This document shows, piece by piece, positions 11,771 through 22,257 of a stretch of DNA of 64,000 nt. Position 1 is the stretch's first letter. Every line of letters begins with the position of its first letter. Position numbers and translations under genes: made by a program. The notes beneath the pieces were generated by a model. It was not told the origin of the DNA. It did no database searches and saw only the letters and a program-made list of their open reading frames with translations. The DNA is from Isoetes taiwanensis (taxonomy: Eukaryota > Streptophyta > Lycopodiopsida > Isoetales > Isoetaceae), in assembly GCA_021234155.1 (NCBI GenBank), contig JAJEKV010000052.1, forward strand, positions 3,887,606 through 3,951,605, written 5' to 3'.

Positions 11771-12827
11771 GAAATTGGAGCTGAAAGAAAGAGAAATGTG
11801 AAGAAATGCCCAAGGCAAGGAGCGTTGATTAAAATTGTGCACAAGGTACTCTCAGGGGATACAAGCGGTAGGAAGGAGTTGATTTGTGAGAGCACAACAT
11901 AGGCTGGAGTGCGTTCAAACTTTGCTCTAGTTCTCTATCTTATTTACAAGTCGGGTCAGTATAAAGTGAGAACACAATGATAATTTCACATTTTGTTTCG
12001 TGACGGTCGATAGTCGAGAATATGTAGTAGCAGACTTCTTTATGGCTTGTTTTTGCATATATTACACTTGCGCTGAAATGTCTATTTAGGATACAACAAG
12101 CAACCAAGGATCAATTGGGGCTGCAATGGTTGTGTCCACATGTCCTTGGAGCAACCAAGATTTCGAAGATGACGGGGTGTGTAGGATCTCCATCCCTCCC
12201 TCTTCCCTTTCTTCGTAAGTTTAACACATGAAGATATTGCTTCACGATTTTCAGAAAATTGCATATTTGGAGCCTAAATTGAAGCTACCTGCTGTAAGTA
12301 AGGCACACGATTAGATATTGTTACTAAGGTTTTGCATTTGCTTTGACGTTCAGGATCGAACAGCATATCACAAGGTTCAGGACAAACAAAAAAGCTAGAA
12401 GAGAAATCATGCCTGGAAAATCAATCTCTGTTTCAGCAACTAGACTATCATGCAAGTCAATGTAACGTTGAACAATCTGCTGTCAACGCTCAAGGGAAGC
12501 TCAAGATAATTCAGGTGAGCTGGCAATCCTATTAAATTTATTGGCACGAAGAAACAGCTTAGCTTTGATGGAAGAAACAGCTTAGCTTTGATGCAGTATT
12601 GCTGTGTGTAGGATCGTAATGAGCCCAGTAAGCCCCGTGATTATGAAGAAGCCGATGCAAATGGAACTGAGAATTTGCACATCCTTTATGAGCTTGAAAA
12701 GGAAGTAGCAAAGGCTCATCCAACTGTCGAAGTTGTGTGCAGGAGTTCTTTTGAAAATGTTTGGCAGGATATTTCGTTATGTTTGTTGTGTCTGGAAGCT
12801 ATGATGTTCAAAAGTGATTGCTTGTAG
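11771..12827 (+). CDS. candidate multi-exon gene, function unknown
   Basis: Four exon-like segments lie between good splice signals. Exon a, 11771-11845 (cctcag before, gtactc after), reads EIGAERKRNVKKCPRQGALI. Exon b, 12090-12176 (tttag before, GGG/gtgtgt after), reads GSIGAAMVVSTCPWSNQDFE. Exon c, about 12356-12514 (donor CAG/gtgagc), is rich in Lys, Glu and Gln (KKLEEKSCLENQSLFQQLD), as in a coiled coil. Exon d, 12612-12827 (acceptor gtgtag), reads NLHILYELEKEVAKAHPTVE and ends in a stop. Exons c and d join in phase; b to c does not with the obvious sites, so a different acceptor or a frame break must be assumed. I do not recognise the product. Upstream exons and a start codon were not identified. 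Confidence 0.35.
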
Positions 12828-13120
12828 TGAAAGTCCTTGCATTTGCAGCAGTTGAGATAACTTCAATTCGTAATGGTGAACTTCAATGTGTAAAGTCAAT
12901 CACGATACAAACATGGTTATGTTCCTAAGGCTTTTGAAATGGATTAGCAAGGATTTTTAGTACCTCTATTAATCAAAGTAGGGTATTCGGAGTCTCTGGA
13001 TCAAAGTCTAAATTTGGAGCCTATAAATTATGCAATTTAAAATATATGGTTTGCAATAACACATCATTCATTTTGTACTTTTTTTTTTTATTTTGATTTT
13101 CATTTTTTTGTTTACCTCAA
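12828..13120. other. spacer downstream of the candidate gene
   Basis: AT-rich, with a T-run at about 13079-13110. No feature recognised. Confidence 0.35.
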
Positions 13121-13512
13121 AGTTTATCTATGTTTGTTTCTTTTGGGGCCCGAAGGGCCGAAAAGTTTTTCTAATATAACAACCAACATAACTACTATTA
13201 ACACAAACCATTACATTAAACATGTTTAAAATTAAATCTCCCCTTAAACCCCCTCTTGTTTGGGTGCATATTCACACGGGGGGTGACGTAGGGCAGCGAG
13301 AGCCCCTGTAATTATGTTTTGCACGTACAAAATCAACACCATATAGTATATTGCCTGAAATCTTATAGTATTTTGCAAATCTTGTTATACAGTATAACAA
13401 ATTCTATACATCCATACCCCACAAACGAGGAACTTCGTGTACGGTGTAGATTAAAGAATAAGGGGTGAATATGCCTATCCAACAGCTCTCGTTGCCCAGA
13501 GTATAACCCCGC
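13121..13512 (+). repeat. dispersed repeat family R2, copy 1, with its second half inverted
   Basis: 13121-13310 matches 17119-17305 in the same direction: gtttatctatgtttg-like start, GGGCCCGAAGGGCC, aacaccacat-rich middle, ccccct..tttgggtgcatattcacacggggggt. The next part, about 13315-13512, matches 17300-17485 only as reverse complement (cataccccacaaacgagg here, cctcgtttgtggggtatg there). In copy 2 the two halves run on in one direction. One copy has therefore been rearranged by inversion. No shared open frame. Confidence 0.7.
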
Positions 13513-13603
13513 AGGCAAAATGCATTCTCATGGACTAATAGTAATCTTATCCTTTTTAAACAAGCTGAGGAGACTTCCCTAGAGAATGCGTCATAAAGTT
13601 GAG

Positions 13604-14756
13604 TAGAGACTTCCCCGTACAATCAAACGTATGGCCAGAGAGACCCGCAAGGCAAAGAACCTTATCACGGTGCCTGTGTCATCTGGTAAGCCTTATGATC
13701 CCACGATAGAGCCCTATCTCCAGGCAGCCCCTTCTTTTTGGGCCCCCGGCGTCCTATTCTCGTCCCGGCCCGGATCCACAACCGGTTCACGAGGCGTCCC
13801 TCGAATGCTAGCTAGATAGGCTTGATGCTCCGGATGAATAGGCCGCGCATCCAGATATCCTAGCCAAAGATACGGCAAAGATGGTTCATCGTTATCTTGT
13901 CACAAAGAATATCCGCTTTCGGTTACCCTTACAAACTGGGTGCGGCTTCTAGAGTTGTTGTTACAATCCGTGGGCCACGACCCACTAGATCATAGTACCG
14001 CCACGGTGTTCAGCACAATGCACGCCCGAAAGCATGTGAATGATATGCACGAGGTCGATAACAGAGTACATGGATCCACGATACCGGGCCCGACCATGTG
14101 AATGATATGCCTAAAGATGATGACAAACAGTCACGAGGATCCACACATACTTTGCCCGAGGATGCTTACTTGAACCTACGTATTGTGGGTATTTGGGAGA
14201 CGGGTGATTCTCTTGCTACGGATGAAGCCGCACGCTTTTTTACCCGTGTGATGCATATCCAAGCACATGGTATTGTCTCGCCCCGGTGCTGGTTGGAGCG
14301 ATGGATCCGACCGCCCCTCGTCACCTCTTGGTGCGCTTTCAAGATGCTCTTTCCCGATTGCACATCCTGCGACATGGCAACCATTTGAAAGGAACCACCT
14401 TCTCCGTCCAGGAAGACTTGACTCCAGCACAGCTCTGTAGACGGAAAGAAGAGTTATGTCGGGTGCGAGAGGCTCGCCTACAGCGGAAGTGGGCTGTTTA
14501 TAGGAGAGGTCAAGCTATCATTCGAGATCAGTGGCCATCTGATCCATGGGCACTTACTGTATAGCTCTGTATTTCTTTTGTTTCGTTCTGGTTTGGTTAT
14601 TTCTGTGTTGAAACGGGGCTTGGACCCCATGTTCTACTTTTTTGGGCTTCGGCCCTCTGATCTGTTAGGGCTTATGCCCCCTTTGTTTGTTCTGGTCCCA
14701 TAACCCGATTGGGTTCCGTGGACGTTAAAATTTTCTTCCTTCCTTCCTTCCTTCCT
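13604..14756 (+). mobile_element. ORF1-only LINE derivative with target-site duplication and (TTCC)n tail
   Basis: The insertion is bounded by a direct repeat, aatgcgtcataaagttgag (13585-13603 and 14761-14779); the repeat extends a few bases further left with one mismatch. It ends in (TTCC)n at about 14735-14755, directly after CCGTGGACGTTAAAA, a 3' end shared with the LINEs at 36597 and 41616. Inside are a gag/ORF1-like reading frame and a 3' untranslated region of about 170 bases; no endonuclease or reverse transcriptase is present. Target duplication plus microsatellite tail is the signature of target-primed reverse transcription. The near-identity of the two target copies suggests a fairly recent event. 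Confidence 0.75.
13631..14564 (+). pseudogene. LINE ORF1-like nucleic-acid-binding protein, frameshifted
   Basis: Three consecutive plus-strand frames: 13631-13819, 14098-14388 and 14286-14564. The second reads AYLNLRIVGIWETG followed by ARFFTRVMHIQAHG. The third reads VGAMDPTAPRHLLVRFQDAL, then HLKGTTFSVQEDLTPAQL and an Arg/Glu-rich RRKEELCRVREARLQRKWAV. This order (a NLRI-GI motif, an AHR-G..PR-ILVRF segment, a K/G-x-I-x-F..DLS...L..R helix) is that of the L1-type ORF1 protein, an RNA chaperone that coats LINE RNA. Stops between 13820 and 14097 and a frame change near 14286 show decay. No ORF2 follows; the stop at 14562 leads straight into the 3' untranslated region. Confidence 0.55.
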
Positions 14757-15592
14757 AGAAAATGCGTCATAAAGTTGAGGATTGCTCTCGACACCATTCT
14801 TAAATGTTGTTATGATGGGTGCTAAACTTGCATAATAAATTGCATTTTGCCAGCATGAATCATTGGCATGCCTTTGTTACATGGGTCTTGCTAATCATCT
14901 ATTTCATATAGCGACACAAACGTTCTTATGGCAACAACTTTCTTGACTCTTATTAGGTGAGTTTGTTAAAACAGGACAAAGCTCTCAGAACCAATTTATT
15001 AGCTTTGCAAAAGATGATTACATTTATAAATAAATTTCTCTTGCAAATGGAGACCAAATTTAAACAATAGGATAACATTTTTGCTGAATGTAATGTATTT
15101 TAATGGCAACACATATGCATTACCATCCATTTGTAAACAAGCAACCATTAAGATACAACATTTTCTATAACGTATTTTAATGGCAACACATATGCATTAC
15201 CATCCATTTGTAAACAAGCAACCACTAAGATACAACATTTTCTAAAGAATAGTATCTTATTGAAACATTTTAGGCCCCATTGAAATATAGCTTCTTGGTT
15301 TCAAATTTTAGTTTATGGAAGACAACCTTCATATAGTGAGAAGTGCATATAGGATTGGAATCTTAATTGTCTACATGTGCTTTGCAATATCACTTGCATA
15401 TTGAAAATGTCAAAGGAACTTTTAAGTCCTCTTCTCTTCTATTCCGATGCTATGGGAGACAATGCATGAACAAGTGCAATAGTGATTGTCGTTGCCACTT
15501 TGCATTTGCCACTGTCTTACACAACAGTCAAAGTCAGTGACAAATCGCGCGGCAACTTTATAACTTTTGGGGTGATTTCGAGCCCTAAATAT
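14757..15592. other. intergenic, with a 77-bp tandem duplication inside
   Basis: AT-rich spacer after the LINE derivative. Apart from the duplication listed separately there is no frame above about 60 codons and no recognised motif. Confidence 0.4.
15095..15246 (+). repeat. tandem duplication, 77-bp unit, two copies
   Basis: The unit beginning gtattttaatggcaacacat and ending acattttcta is present at 15095-15171 and 15172-15246 with about three differences. The high identity implies a recent duplication. Confidence 0.9.
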
Positions 15593-15815
15593 CTAGCATA
15601 ATAACAGGGGGTTACTTTTGTGTTTTTATACCTTTTCTGACATGGTTTTACTATGATTTCATTGCTGTATTCGTGCAGATGTACTAAACGGTATATCTAG
15701 AGTGCACTCTTTCTGAGCCGTTGATTTTGAATAAGAAATGCAATCCTATGGTCATGGAGTTTTGGAGCCATGCAGATGTCGATAAAATTGTTTTAGGGTT
15801 TCAAAAGTCGGGGCT
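15593..15815 (+). repeat. dispersed repeat family R1, copy B
   Basis: Same family as 10925-11160 (see there): aataacagggggtt, gatgtacta, tctagagtgc and ttttagggtt in the same order. It lies just before an unrecognised open frame. Confidence 0.6.
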
Positions 15816-15879
15816 TTATTCATGGCCGATTCTTTTCTTAACAAAAAAAATTGTTCTCGATTGTTCAGCCTAAATTGCT

Positions 15880-16329
15880 ATGCTTGAGGAGTCGCACCGT
15901 AGTCTGCTTGGTAGCAGAGCTAGGGTTATTCAGAACCCTATGCCTGGCTGTTACTTTTTAGATTTCACATATAGGAAGAAGTGCAAGACTCGGATAGAGG
16001 AAGAAGTGCAAGATTCGAACAAATATTTTAGAGTAATTGATTCTTTTTGGGCAGGGCTAGGGTCATCGGGAAGATCAAATGGGCTCACGTTTCATCAAGC
16101 CAAGAGGGTATTCAGCGCCAACAGGAAAATGTCGTTACAGGTAAACCACTTAATCTCTGCCAAGGAAGCTTCAAGCTTCGCCTTCCTAGATATGTTTAGA
16201 AAAACTTCAGCCAGGGTCGTAAGGACAATCGAATATAGGATATTTGTAGCCTTTCTTCCTCATTCTGAAGCTCCACAAAAAAGTCCTGTTGTTGACAAAT
16301 TTTTTTCCATGGGAGTATTTTTCTTCTAG
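15880..16329 (+). CDS. unrecognised 149-codon frame
   Basis: An open frame from ATG 15880 with balanced composition: GLGSSGRSNGLTFHQAKRVF, SANRKMSLQVNHLISAKEAS. A good donor (TTACAG/gtaaac) lies at 16140, so the real exon, if any, may end there. No family recognised; no acceptor partner was established. It may be a chance frame in a region of mixed composition. Confidence 0.25.
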   Translation: MLEESHRSLLGSRARVIQNPMPGCYFLDFTYRKKCKTRIEEEVQDSNKYFRVIDSFWAGLGSSGRSNGLTFHQAKRVFSANRKMSLQVNHLISAKEASSFAFLDMFRKTSARVVRTIEYRIFVAFLPHSEAPQKSPVVDKFFSMGVFFF

Positions 16330-16481
16330 ATCAGCATGGATCCTTTCTATTTAGAAAACTATACGCAACCCTGGCTTTCCTAGTCCGTGATTCCTGTCTT
16401 GTTTTCTGTGATTCCTGGTCCAACAGATGTAGTTGTACACGTATACTCAGGACGGTTTTACTCTAGGTGTTTCATGCAGGT

Positions 16482-16643
16482 CTTGAGGAAGTAAATGTAA
16501 ACTCTGGACCTTCAGAACCTTTAACTGCTACAACATGAACAACAGTGGGAGCCATGCCAATAGCAGCGGCTATACCAATTGCAGAAGTTACACAAACCGT
16601 AGGAGCAACACCTTCTGCAGTAGCACTAGTAGCAAATGCACCT
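16482..16643 (+). pseudogene. exon-like Ala/Thr/Val-rich segment with one stop
   Basis: After a tgcag acceptor at about 16478, one frame reads LEEVNVNSGPSEPLTATT, a TGA, then TTVGAMPIAAAIPIAEVTQT and VGATPSAVALVANAPPY, ending at a possible donor AA/gtaaga (16647). The repeated T-x-G-A-x-P pattern looks like a low-complexity protein linker. It may belong with the frame at 15880, but I cannot join them. Confidence 0.25.
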
Positions 16644-17118
16644 CCATATAAGTAAGAAGGATCTTTTTATTTGCTGCTTGCAGATTTAGTATGTAGTTAA
16701 TTCGGCACCTGCAGTTTGTTTTGGTCCAAATGGGCCAAATCCTGTCATGGTACAAGTTGTTACATGATTGTCATGGTGCAGGTTGTCATGATTGTCATGG
16801 TGAAGCCATTCAGAAGCTAGGAGGTTGAGAGTATTTTGCATGGGTGGACCACTATGCACACATGTGGAAAGTATGTATTAATCTTGCTTGAGCATAGCAA
16901 GCTCCATGTGCACCAAACAAACCATGGGAGCATTGACTCTGGTCTGAAAAGAAAAATATCAATCAATATTGTTATTGATAGATTTCCACTTGTTCAATTC
17001 CGAGAACGTGTACTTGTCCTAATGATTACACAAAATATACTCATAGTTGTTTGCAATAGAAATAATTTGTTTGTCTTGATATTATTGTGCTTCTTAGTAA
17101 TTAGTATTTAAACCCATA
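16644..17118. other. intergenic, nothing recognised
   Basis: AT-rich, with a short repeat (gattgtcatggt at about 16768 and 16791). A 91-codon frame at 16836-17111 has no motif. Confidence 0.35.
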
Positions 17119-17485
17119 AGGTTTAGCTATGTTTGCCTTAGTTAGGGCCCGAAGGGCCCAAAAATTTTTTCAATATGACAACCAACACACAACAACCACC
17201 ATTAACATTATTAACACAAACTATTACATGCAACGCATTTAAATTAAAAATTAAAATCCCCCTGAAACCCCCTTTGGTTTGGGTGCATATTCACACGGGG
17301 GGTTACTCCGGGCATCGAGAGCTGTCGGATGGGCATATAACCCCTTTATTCCTCGATCTGGACCATACATAGCGATCCTCGTTTGTGGGGTATGCCTGTA
17401 CAAATTTTTGTGTACTGTATATTGAGATTTGAAAAATACTATAAGGTTTGAGAGAATGTACTTAATGGTGTTAATTTTGTACCCG
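17119..17485 (+). repeat. dispersed repeat family R2, copy 2, uninverted
   Basis: Contiguous match to both halves of 13121-13512 (see there). Contains the palindrome GGGCCCGAAGGGCCC at about 17146-17160. A 65-codon frame at 17175-17372 lies within it and is not conserved in copy 1. Confidence 0.7.
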
Positions 17486-18080
17486 TGTGAATATTCATGA
17501 AACGAGCGCTATACATAGATTACATATGAATAAATAATCTTGATAATTTGCAGGAAGGTTCTCCAATCTTGATTGCATTCTGATTAGATGGGGCATTCTG
17601 TCAAGATATATTTGTACTGCTATGTCAATCATATCGGAAGAATGCATTATAACAATGTGGCAAGAGTCTTTGAGGTGAAAAATATAGATAGAATAGAATA
17701 GAACGGATTTTCTACAGAGAAATAGCACATAATCCCTTACAATAATCGTACTTATGCACGGCAACGCCGGGCACCGTTACTAGTATAATTGATAACGTAG
17801 TTCTAAACATCAAATACACATATTTATCATGTTCATTACTCGTACTAGGGCTGCCTCCTTGGTGGGCTCAATGTTCAAAAAGGAGGCTTTGATTGAAAAA
17901 TGTATGCTCCTTACAATGAATGTATCTCATGCAACCAAGCATTTATTCTATGCTTCCCATCCCAACAAATAAACATCTTATCACAAAGGTCACTCCACTC
18001 ACTATTTAACTGCAAGCTAGACTCAAATGCTTCATTTTCTTGCTCATCCCAGCCTTGTATAATCTATCATGTGATAGGAT
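17486..18080. other. intergenic, nothing recognised
   Basis: AT-rich spacer with short frames on both strands. Confidence 0.35.
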
Positions 18081-18535
18081 TGTGTTACCCATTGAGTCCA
18101 TAATAGAAAAGATGAAACTGCCTTTTTGAAGTATGTACCCATGGTGACCATATGAAGTATTGCATCCTTGGTGACAATATGAACAGCTTGGTTAACTTGA
18201 ATACAATAAAGAGGGATCAAGCGCACAATTCTGAGTTCATTCAGGGTTTGGGATATCATTTGCAATGTGAAATTCTTTGGGACATCTACCGCATCCTCTT
18301 TTTTAGGTTTGCTTTTTTTTTTTTTTCCTTTGCTGGCTTCGCAACCTCACCCTCTTTAGGCACTTCACCAATGCTAGCCTTATCCTCTGTATCTTCTAAC
18401 TTTTCCTTTTCAATGAATTCTAATCTGGTGTCCCCTCATTCTCTTCTTTCCCTTCTCTATCGACTTCTCTTCATTTTTTTTATTCTTGTGCTCTTCATTT
18501 TCTTCTCAGGTGTTCATAACATAATTACTTTCCTT
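18081..18535 (-). pseudogene. decayed Lys/Glu-rich reading frame
   Basis: On the minus strand from about 18535, alternating frames read ENEEHKNKKNEEKSIEKGK, then EFIEKEKLEDTEDKASIGEV, PKEGEVAKPAKEKKKKKSKP and KKEDAVDVPKNFTLQ, continuing into the frame that ends at 18044. The charged, low-complexity region followed by a more ordinary sequence looks like former coding sequence with at least two frame slips. I do not recognise the protein. The A-run encoding the lysines (T-run on the plus strand, about 18311-18325) is a likely slippage site. Confidence 0.25.
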
Positions 18536-18540
18536 GTTCC

Positions 18541-19212
18541 ATATGGAGAGGTTCTTTAGAGGCAAGACCTGATATTGGTCCCACATCAGAAGAAGTGGAT
18601 TCTCTACATTGTGCATTATGTAAGGAACAACCAGTTTGTATCACAAGATATGATGTGATGATGCTATTATCTCCCTCACTATATTGTTGATCCTTGGCTT
18701 GTAGCCAATGCTGGAACTCATATTCATCATATTAGGTGTATAGAAAGCAAGTAAGACACAAGAAGACTTCAGTCAAAAACATGCCGGTTAGCTAGTTCCA
18801 TTGGTAAATTTGAATCCAAATAGATGTAAATTGAATTGGCCATATAATTGGTAATTGCAGACATTCTTTCAACATCAAAGATTGACCAAAAAGCCATACC
18901 TGAATCACAACTTTGTTAGATCGGGACTAGAAATATCTACACTTTTCTCAAGGTTGCAAGATAGACTAAAGTAGTCGAATTAAGAGTAAGGAGGCACTAT
19001 GCAGTTATTCAAAAAGTTTGCAGGCATGGTTTGAGTGTAGTTCTGGTTGGGCATGATCAAACAATATCTAAGAGAAAATGCATGAACAACTCCACACCTG
19101 CAGACGAGTTTAGAACTCATAAACAAAGCATGAAATATATCTTGAATAGCAGAAGAAGATCTAGTGATCAAGAATTTATTTGGCTCAAATTCTATTAACA
19201 TCAATGAGAAAA
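18541..19212. other. intergenic or LTR-retrotransposon internal remnant
   Basis: No frame above 90 codons. If the primer-binding-site-like sequence at 19214-19224 is real, this stretch would be the start of the internal (gag) region of a minus-strand element, but no gag motif is visible. Confidence 0.25.
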
Positions 19213-19802
19213 ATCTTTGATACCAACTGGCCCATTCGTAGAACAAATGCTAGTAGTAAAATGAGATGTCAAGATAGTAAAGCGTGTAAATGCTAAAAAA
19301 TGTGACAGGTTCATTAACAAGGGGTTGTCCTCCAATGATGCCATCGTATTACGTTAGAAGATCTTACAGAGGTGACACATGTGTGCAATTCTTTTGGGTT
19401 TGTCCTAGACACAACATATATCAGCCGAGTGAAGTGGTGTTCTCATTGAGCTTTGAAAAATCATTGAGTACAAATTGATTTCCCCACTAGGAGTAAGAAG
19501 CTTTCTCAAAAATACTGATAAAATGCTCCAAAACTAGACAATCATTGAGAGCATCTAAAAAATAGGTTCTAGAAAACATTGAAGTTCAAACACCTCCAGC
19601 GACGAAGCTCCATCATTTCACAAAGAGAGACGGCTTATCCGCAATAAATATGCCGCACCAAAATGATACTCGTCCTGGGCCAATGGAAAAGACTCCAGAG
19701 TAACCTGCAAAGACAAAAGTAAACAGATAATGACACATTAAGGAGTTAGGTGCATTAATCCAGAGCGTGCATCAGTGCACTATCTTATCAAGAATATAGT
19801 AA

Positions 19803-20020
19803 GGCTCGGAGGCCACACGACCACGCCGAGAAGAAATAACAGTCGACCAATCGGGAACCGCCCATGGAGACACTACCATGGAAAACATCCGACTAGTACT
19901 GCCTCGGAGGCTACAGTGCCACGCCGAGAAACATAGAAAAATAAACCACGGAATAATCGAGAAAACCACCCAAATAGTATTGTCTCAGAGACTATGGCCC
20001 CACGTCGAGGACAGCAATGT
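19803..20020 (+). repeat. diverged tandem repeat with CTCGG/CCGAG arms
   Basis: Three successive units (about 19804, 19903, 19981) each contain ctcggaggc-like sequence, then ccacgccgag, so each unit can form a short stem. Spacing is 80-98 bases, and the third copy is strongly diverged. Confidence 0.45.
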
Positions 20021-20194
20021 ATAAACCATAAAAATAAATAACCTGATGAATAGGAAAAATTGTCCTACTCAGTGATAAACAATGAATAAAGAAAAGCAAT
20101 CAGACCACTACATATAAAGTCAACGAAAAGAAAAAATAAAATAATGGCATAACAAGAAAACTTAGCTCCACCAAATCAGGGTGGGGTGGGATAG

Positions 20195-20377
20195 GGAAAC
20201 TAGAAGAGATAGGAAAGAATAGAACAGACTAGAGGATTCAGCTCAAGAGAACGCCGATAAGAGAATAGTGAAAAAAGAGGAGAATATATAGAATATACGA
20301 TACAAAGATAGCAACGTCCCTTGCCAAAGAATGGTGGTTCTATTGCGAATGCTTCGCAATAGAACCATGACATTCTT
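20195..20377 (+). repeat. 183-bp repeat R3, copy 1, with perfect hairpin
   Basis: Identical to 26898-27080 except for two substitutions (about 99% identity) and the same length. It contains a perfect inverted repeat TGGTTCTATTGCGAA / TTCGCAATAGAACCA at 20335-20367 with a 3-base loop. A hairpin close to one end recalls Helitron 3' ends or foldback elements, but the CTRR terminus and insertion site are not proven. A further partial match (tcctagacacaacatatatc) joins 19406 and 20386. Confidence 0.75.
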
Positions 20378-22257
20378 AGGCAAGGTCCTAGACACAACAT
20401 ATATCAGCCGATAGAAGAGGAACCAAACTCAATCACCAACTTGAATACAGACAACACTAGGACATGGGATAGACTTGATACAATGAATGGATGAGACACA
20501 TGTTGTAAAGGAAACCAACAAATAAAACAAACATACGACAAAGGAAGACAGAGGAAGCATGAGAGACAAAACTAACACAAATGGAGTAAACTTGAAACTT
20601 GGAGGCAAAAAGGTGCTGATGTAATGGACTACGAAATAAATTGATGAATGGGTCACAAAAAGACAAAAGAAGGCAGGAGCATCAACTTCCAGATAAATGA
20701 ACCATACAAAATGAAAACGAGAATGGGGTCAGAAGAATCCAATCAAACTCAAGAACGAAATTCAGAGCAAAAAGAGATGAAATTGAAAAGAACACTCAAG
20801 AATTAATGGAACTAAGAATTGAAAATGCATCCATTCTAAAGAGCATGTAAAAAAAACAATCAAACTACACAACAAACAAACAAACCAACTAAGACTACGA
20901 GATCAACAACCTTGAAAGATCAACGGGATAAAGCAAATATCAGCTAAAGAACTTGAAGCACAGAACTAAAGAAACTACTGGAATATGTACAACAAAGGTG
21001 AAAAAAAGAAGGAAAGAAATGGGACAAGAGAACTGAAGTAACTACAACAAGGAGCAATTGGTTAAAAGAAACGAAAAGAAAGAAAAAGGGAAGAAACCAC
21101 ACAAAATAAGAGGATGATCTGCAACAAAGAATTAGCAACAATGGAGTAAAAAAGGAGCCTAAGGGACAAAATAAAACAATACAATACCAACAAAAGTATT
21201 GGAAACCATGATGTAATTGGGTTAAAAGAATAACTAGACACTAGAGTACCAAATATTAAGAGATTTGCAAAAATACTAGATACCAAGAGGGTGTCAAAAC
21301 CGAAGGAGGAATGGGACAAACAAGACAGCTAGAGCGAATTGGGTGAAATCTAACAAAAAGTGTAATAAAGCAAAGGAGCATAAAAACAAGAGGCGCAAAA
21401 GGAGTAAAGGCGCAAATAAATACCCAGTAGGCAAACTCATCCAAACGCAAATGGTAAGGATTACCTAAATAAATTATGCAATTTGGAATGAAAAAGGGCT
21501 AAGGAGCTAAAGGACAATCATGTATAACACCTGGAAACATAAAAAACATGCGATGAATGGAAACAAGGGCACAAAAGGAGCTAGAGGGACTAACCTAGGA
21601 CAAATAACAGCAAGGGATAACATATCTATGTGAAGTATAAGTCAACATGCAGCAAAGGACTAAATAAATTACCAGGACCATCGCATACAACGAGGTCAAA
21701 AGAACTTACAAGAAACATAGAGCCAATTATAGGTAAAAAGCCAATTGGAAAATGGTTTACGATGTCAATTGGGTGAAAAGGAACTAACCAAGCAAATGCC
21801 TAAAACAAAGCCTGATTCGTTGCACAACTAGCACTGAAACTAGAAATCTACGGAATAACTATAAAGGGGTATGAAAAAACAGTGGAGCAAAATGGATATA
21901 AAATCCATGAAATATCACAAAAATTTGCCCGATAAATGCTGGTGGAAACTTCAAATGAACATAAAGATGTATAATGGTGGGAACAACATACAAGATATCC
22001 CAAGCAGGAATTACATGTTCAAATGAAAGAAAGAGCTATAAAAGAAACCGCTAAGAATGGAACTAATGCCCATACACCTCTGGAGAAGGAGAATGTATCA
22101 TATGAAACCATCCAAGTACGAACATAATATTGTGTAGAACATTGAAACCAAAAGAAACTACATGCATGAAACTAAATAGAAATCTCAAAAATTGACGAGA
22201 TGAAATGTTTAATGTGAACATCCTCCACCAAATATATAGTTAACTATCCTAACACTC

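Larger units (their letters stand above)
19214..22257 (-). mobile_element. possible long LTR of a minus-strand retrotransposon
   Basis: On the minus strand, TGTTAGGATAG starts at 22257, and TGGTATCAAAG lies at 19224-19214. The latter differs by one base from the common plant primer-binding site TGGTATCAGAG, complementary to initiator tRNA-Met. The 3 kb between lack coding sequence and are uniformly T-rich on this strand, as in large LTRs. A second LTR was not found in the window, so this is a hypothesis. The variant motif aattggg(t/tt)aaaag recurs at about 21055, 21216, 21336 and 21769, suggesting internal degenerate repeats. Confidence 0.25.

Noticed and set aside
13140-13310. Organelle-derived insert, because of GGGCCCGAAGGGCCC and the GC-rich patches
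   Set aside because: No organelle gene or rRNA/tRNA sequence is recognisable, and the sequence is repeated within the window as a nuclear-type dispersed repeat.
20429-21450. Series of hydrophobic minus-strand frames that could suggest membrane proteins
   Set aside because: The region is uniformly T-rich on that strand, frames are short and overlapping, and no start, splice or domain pattern supports them.
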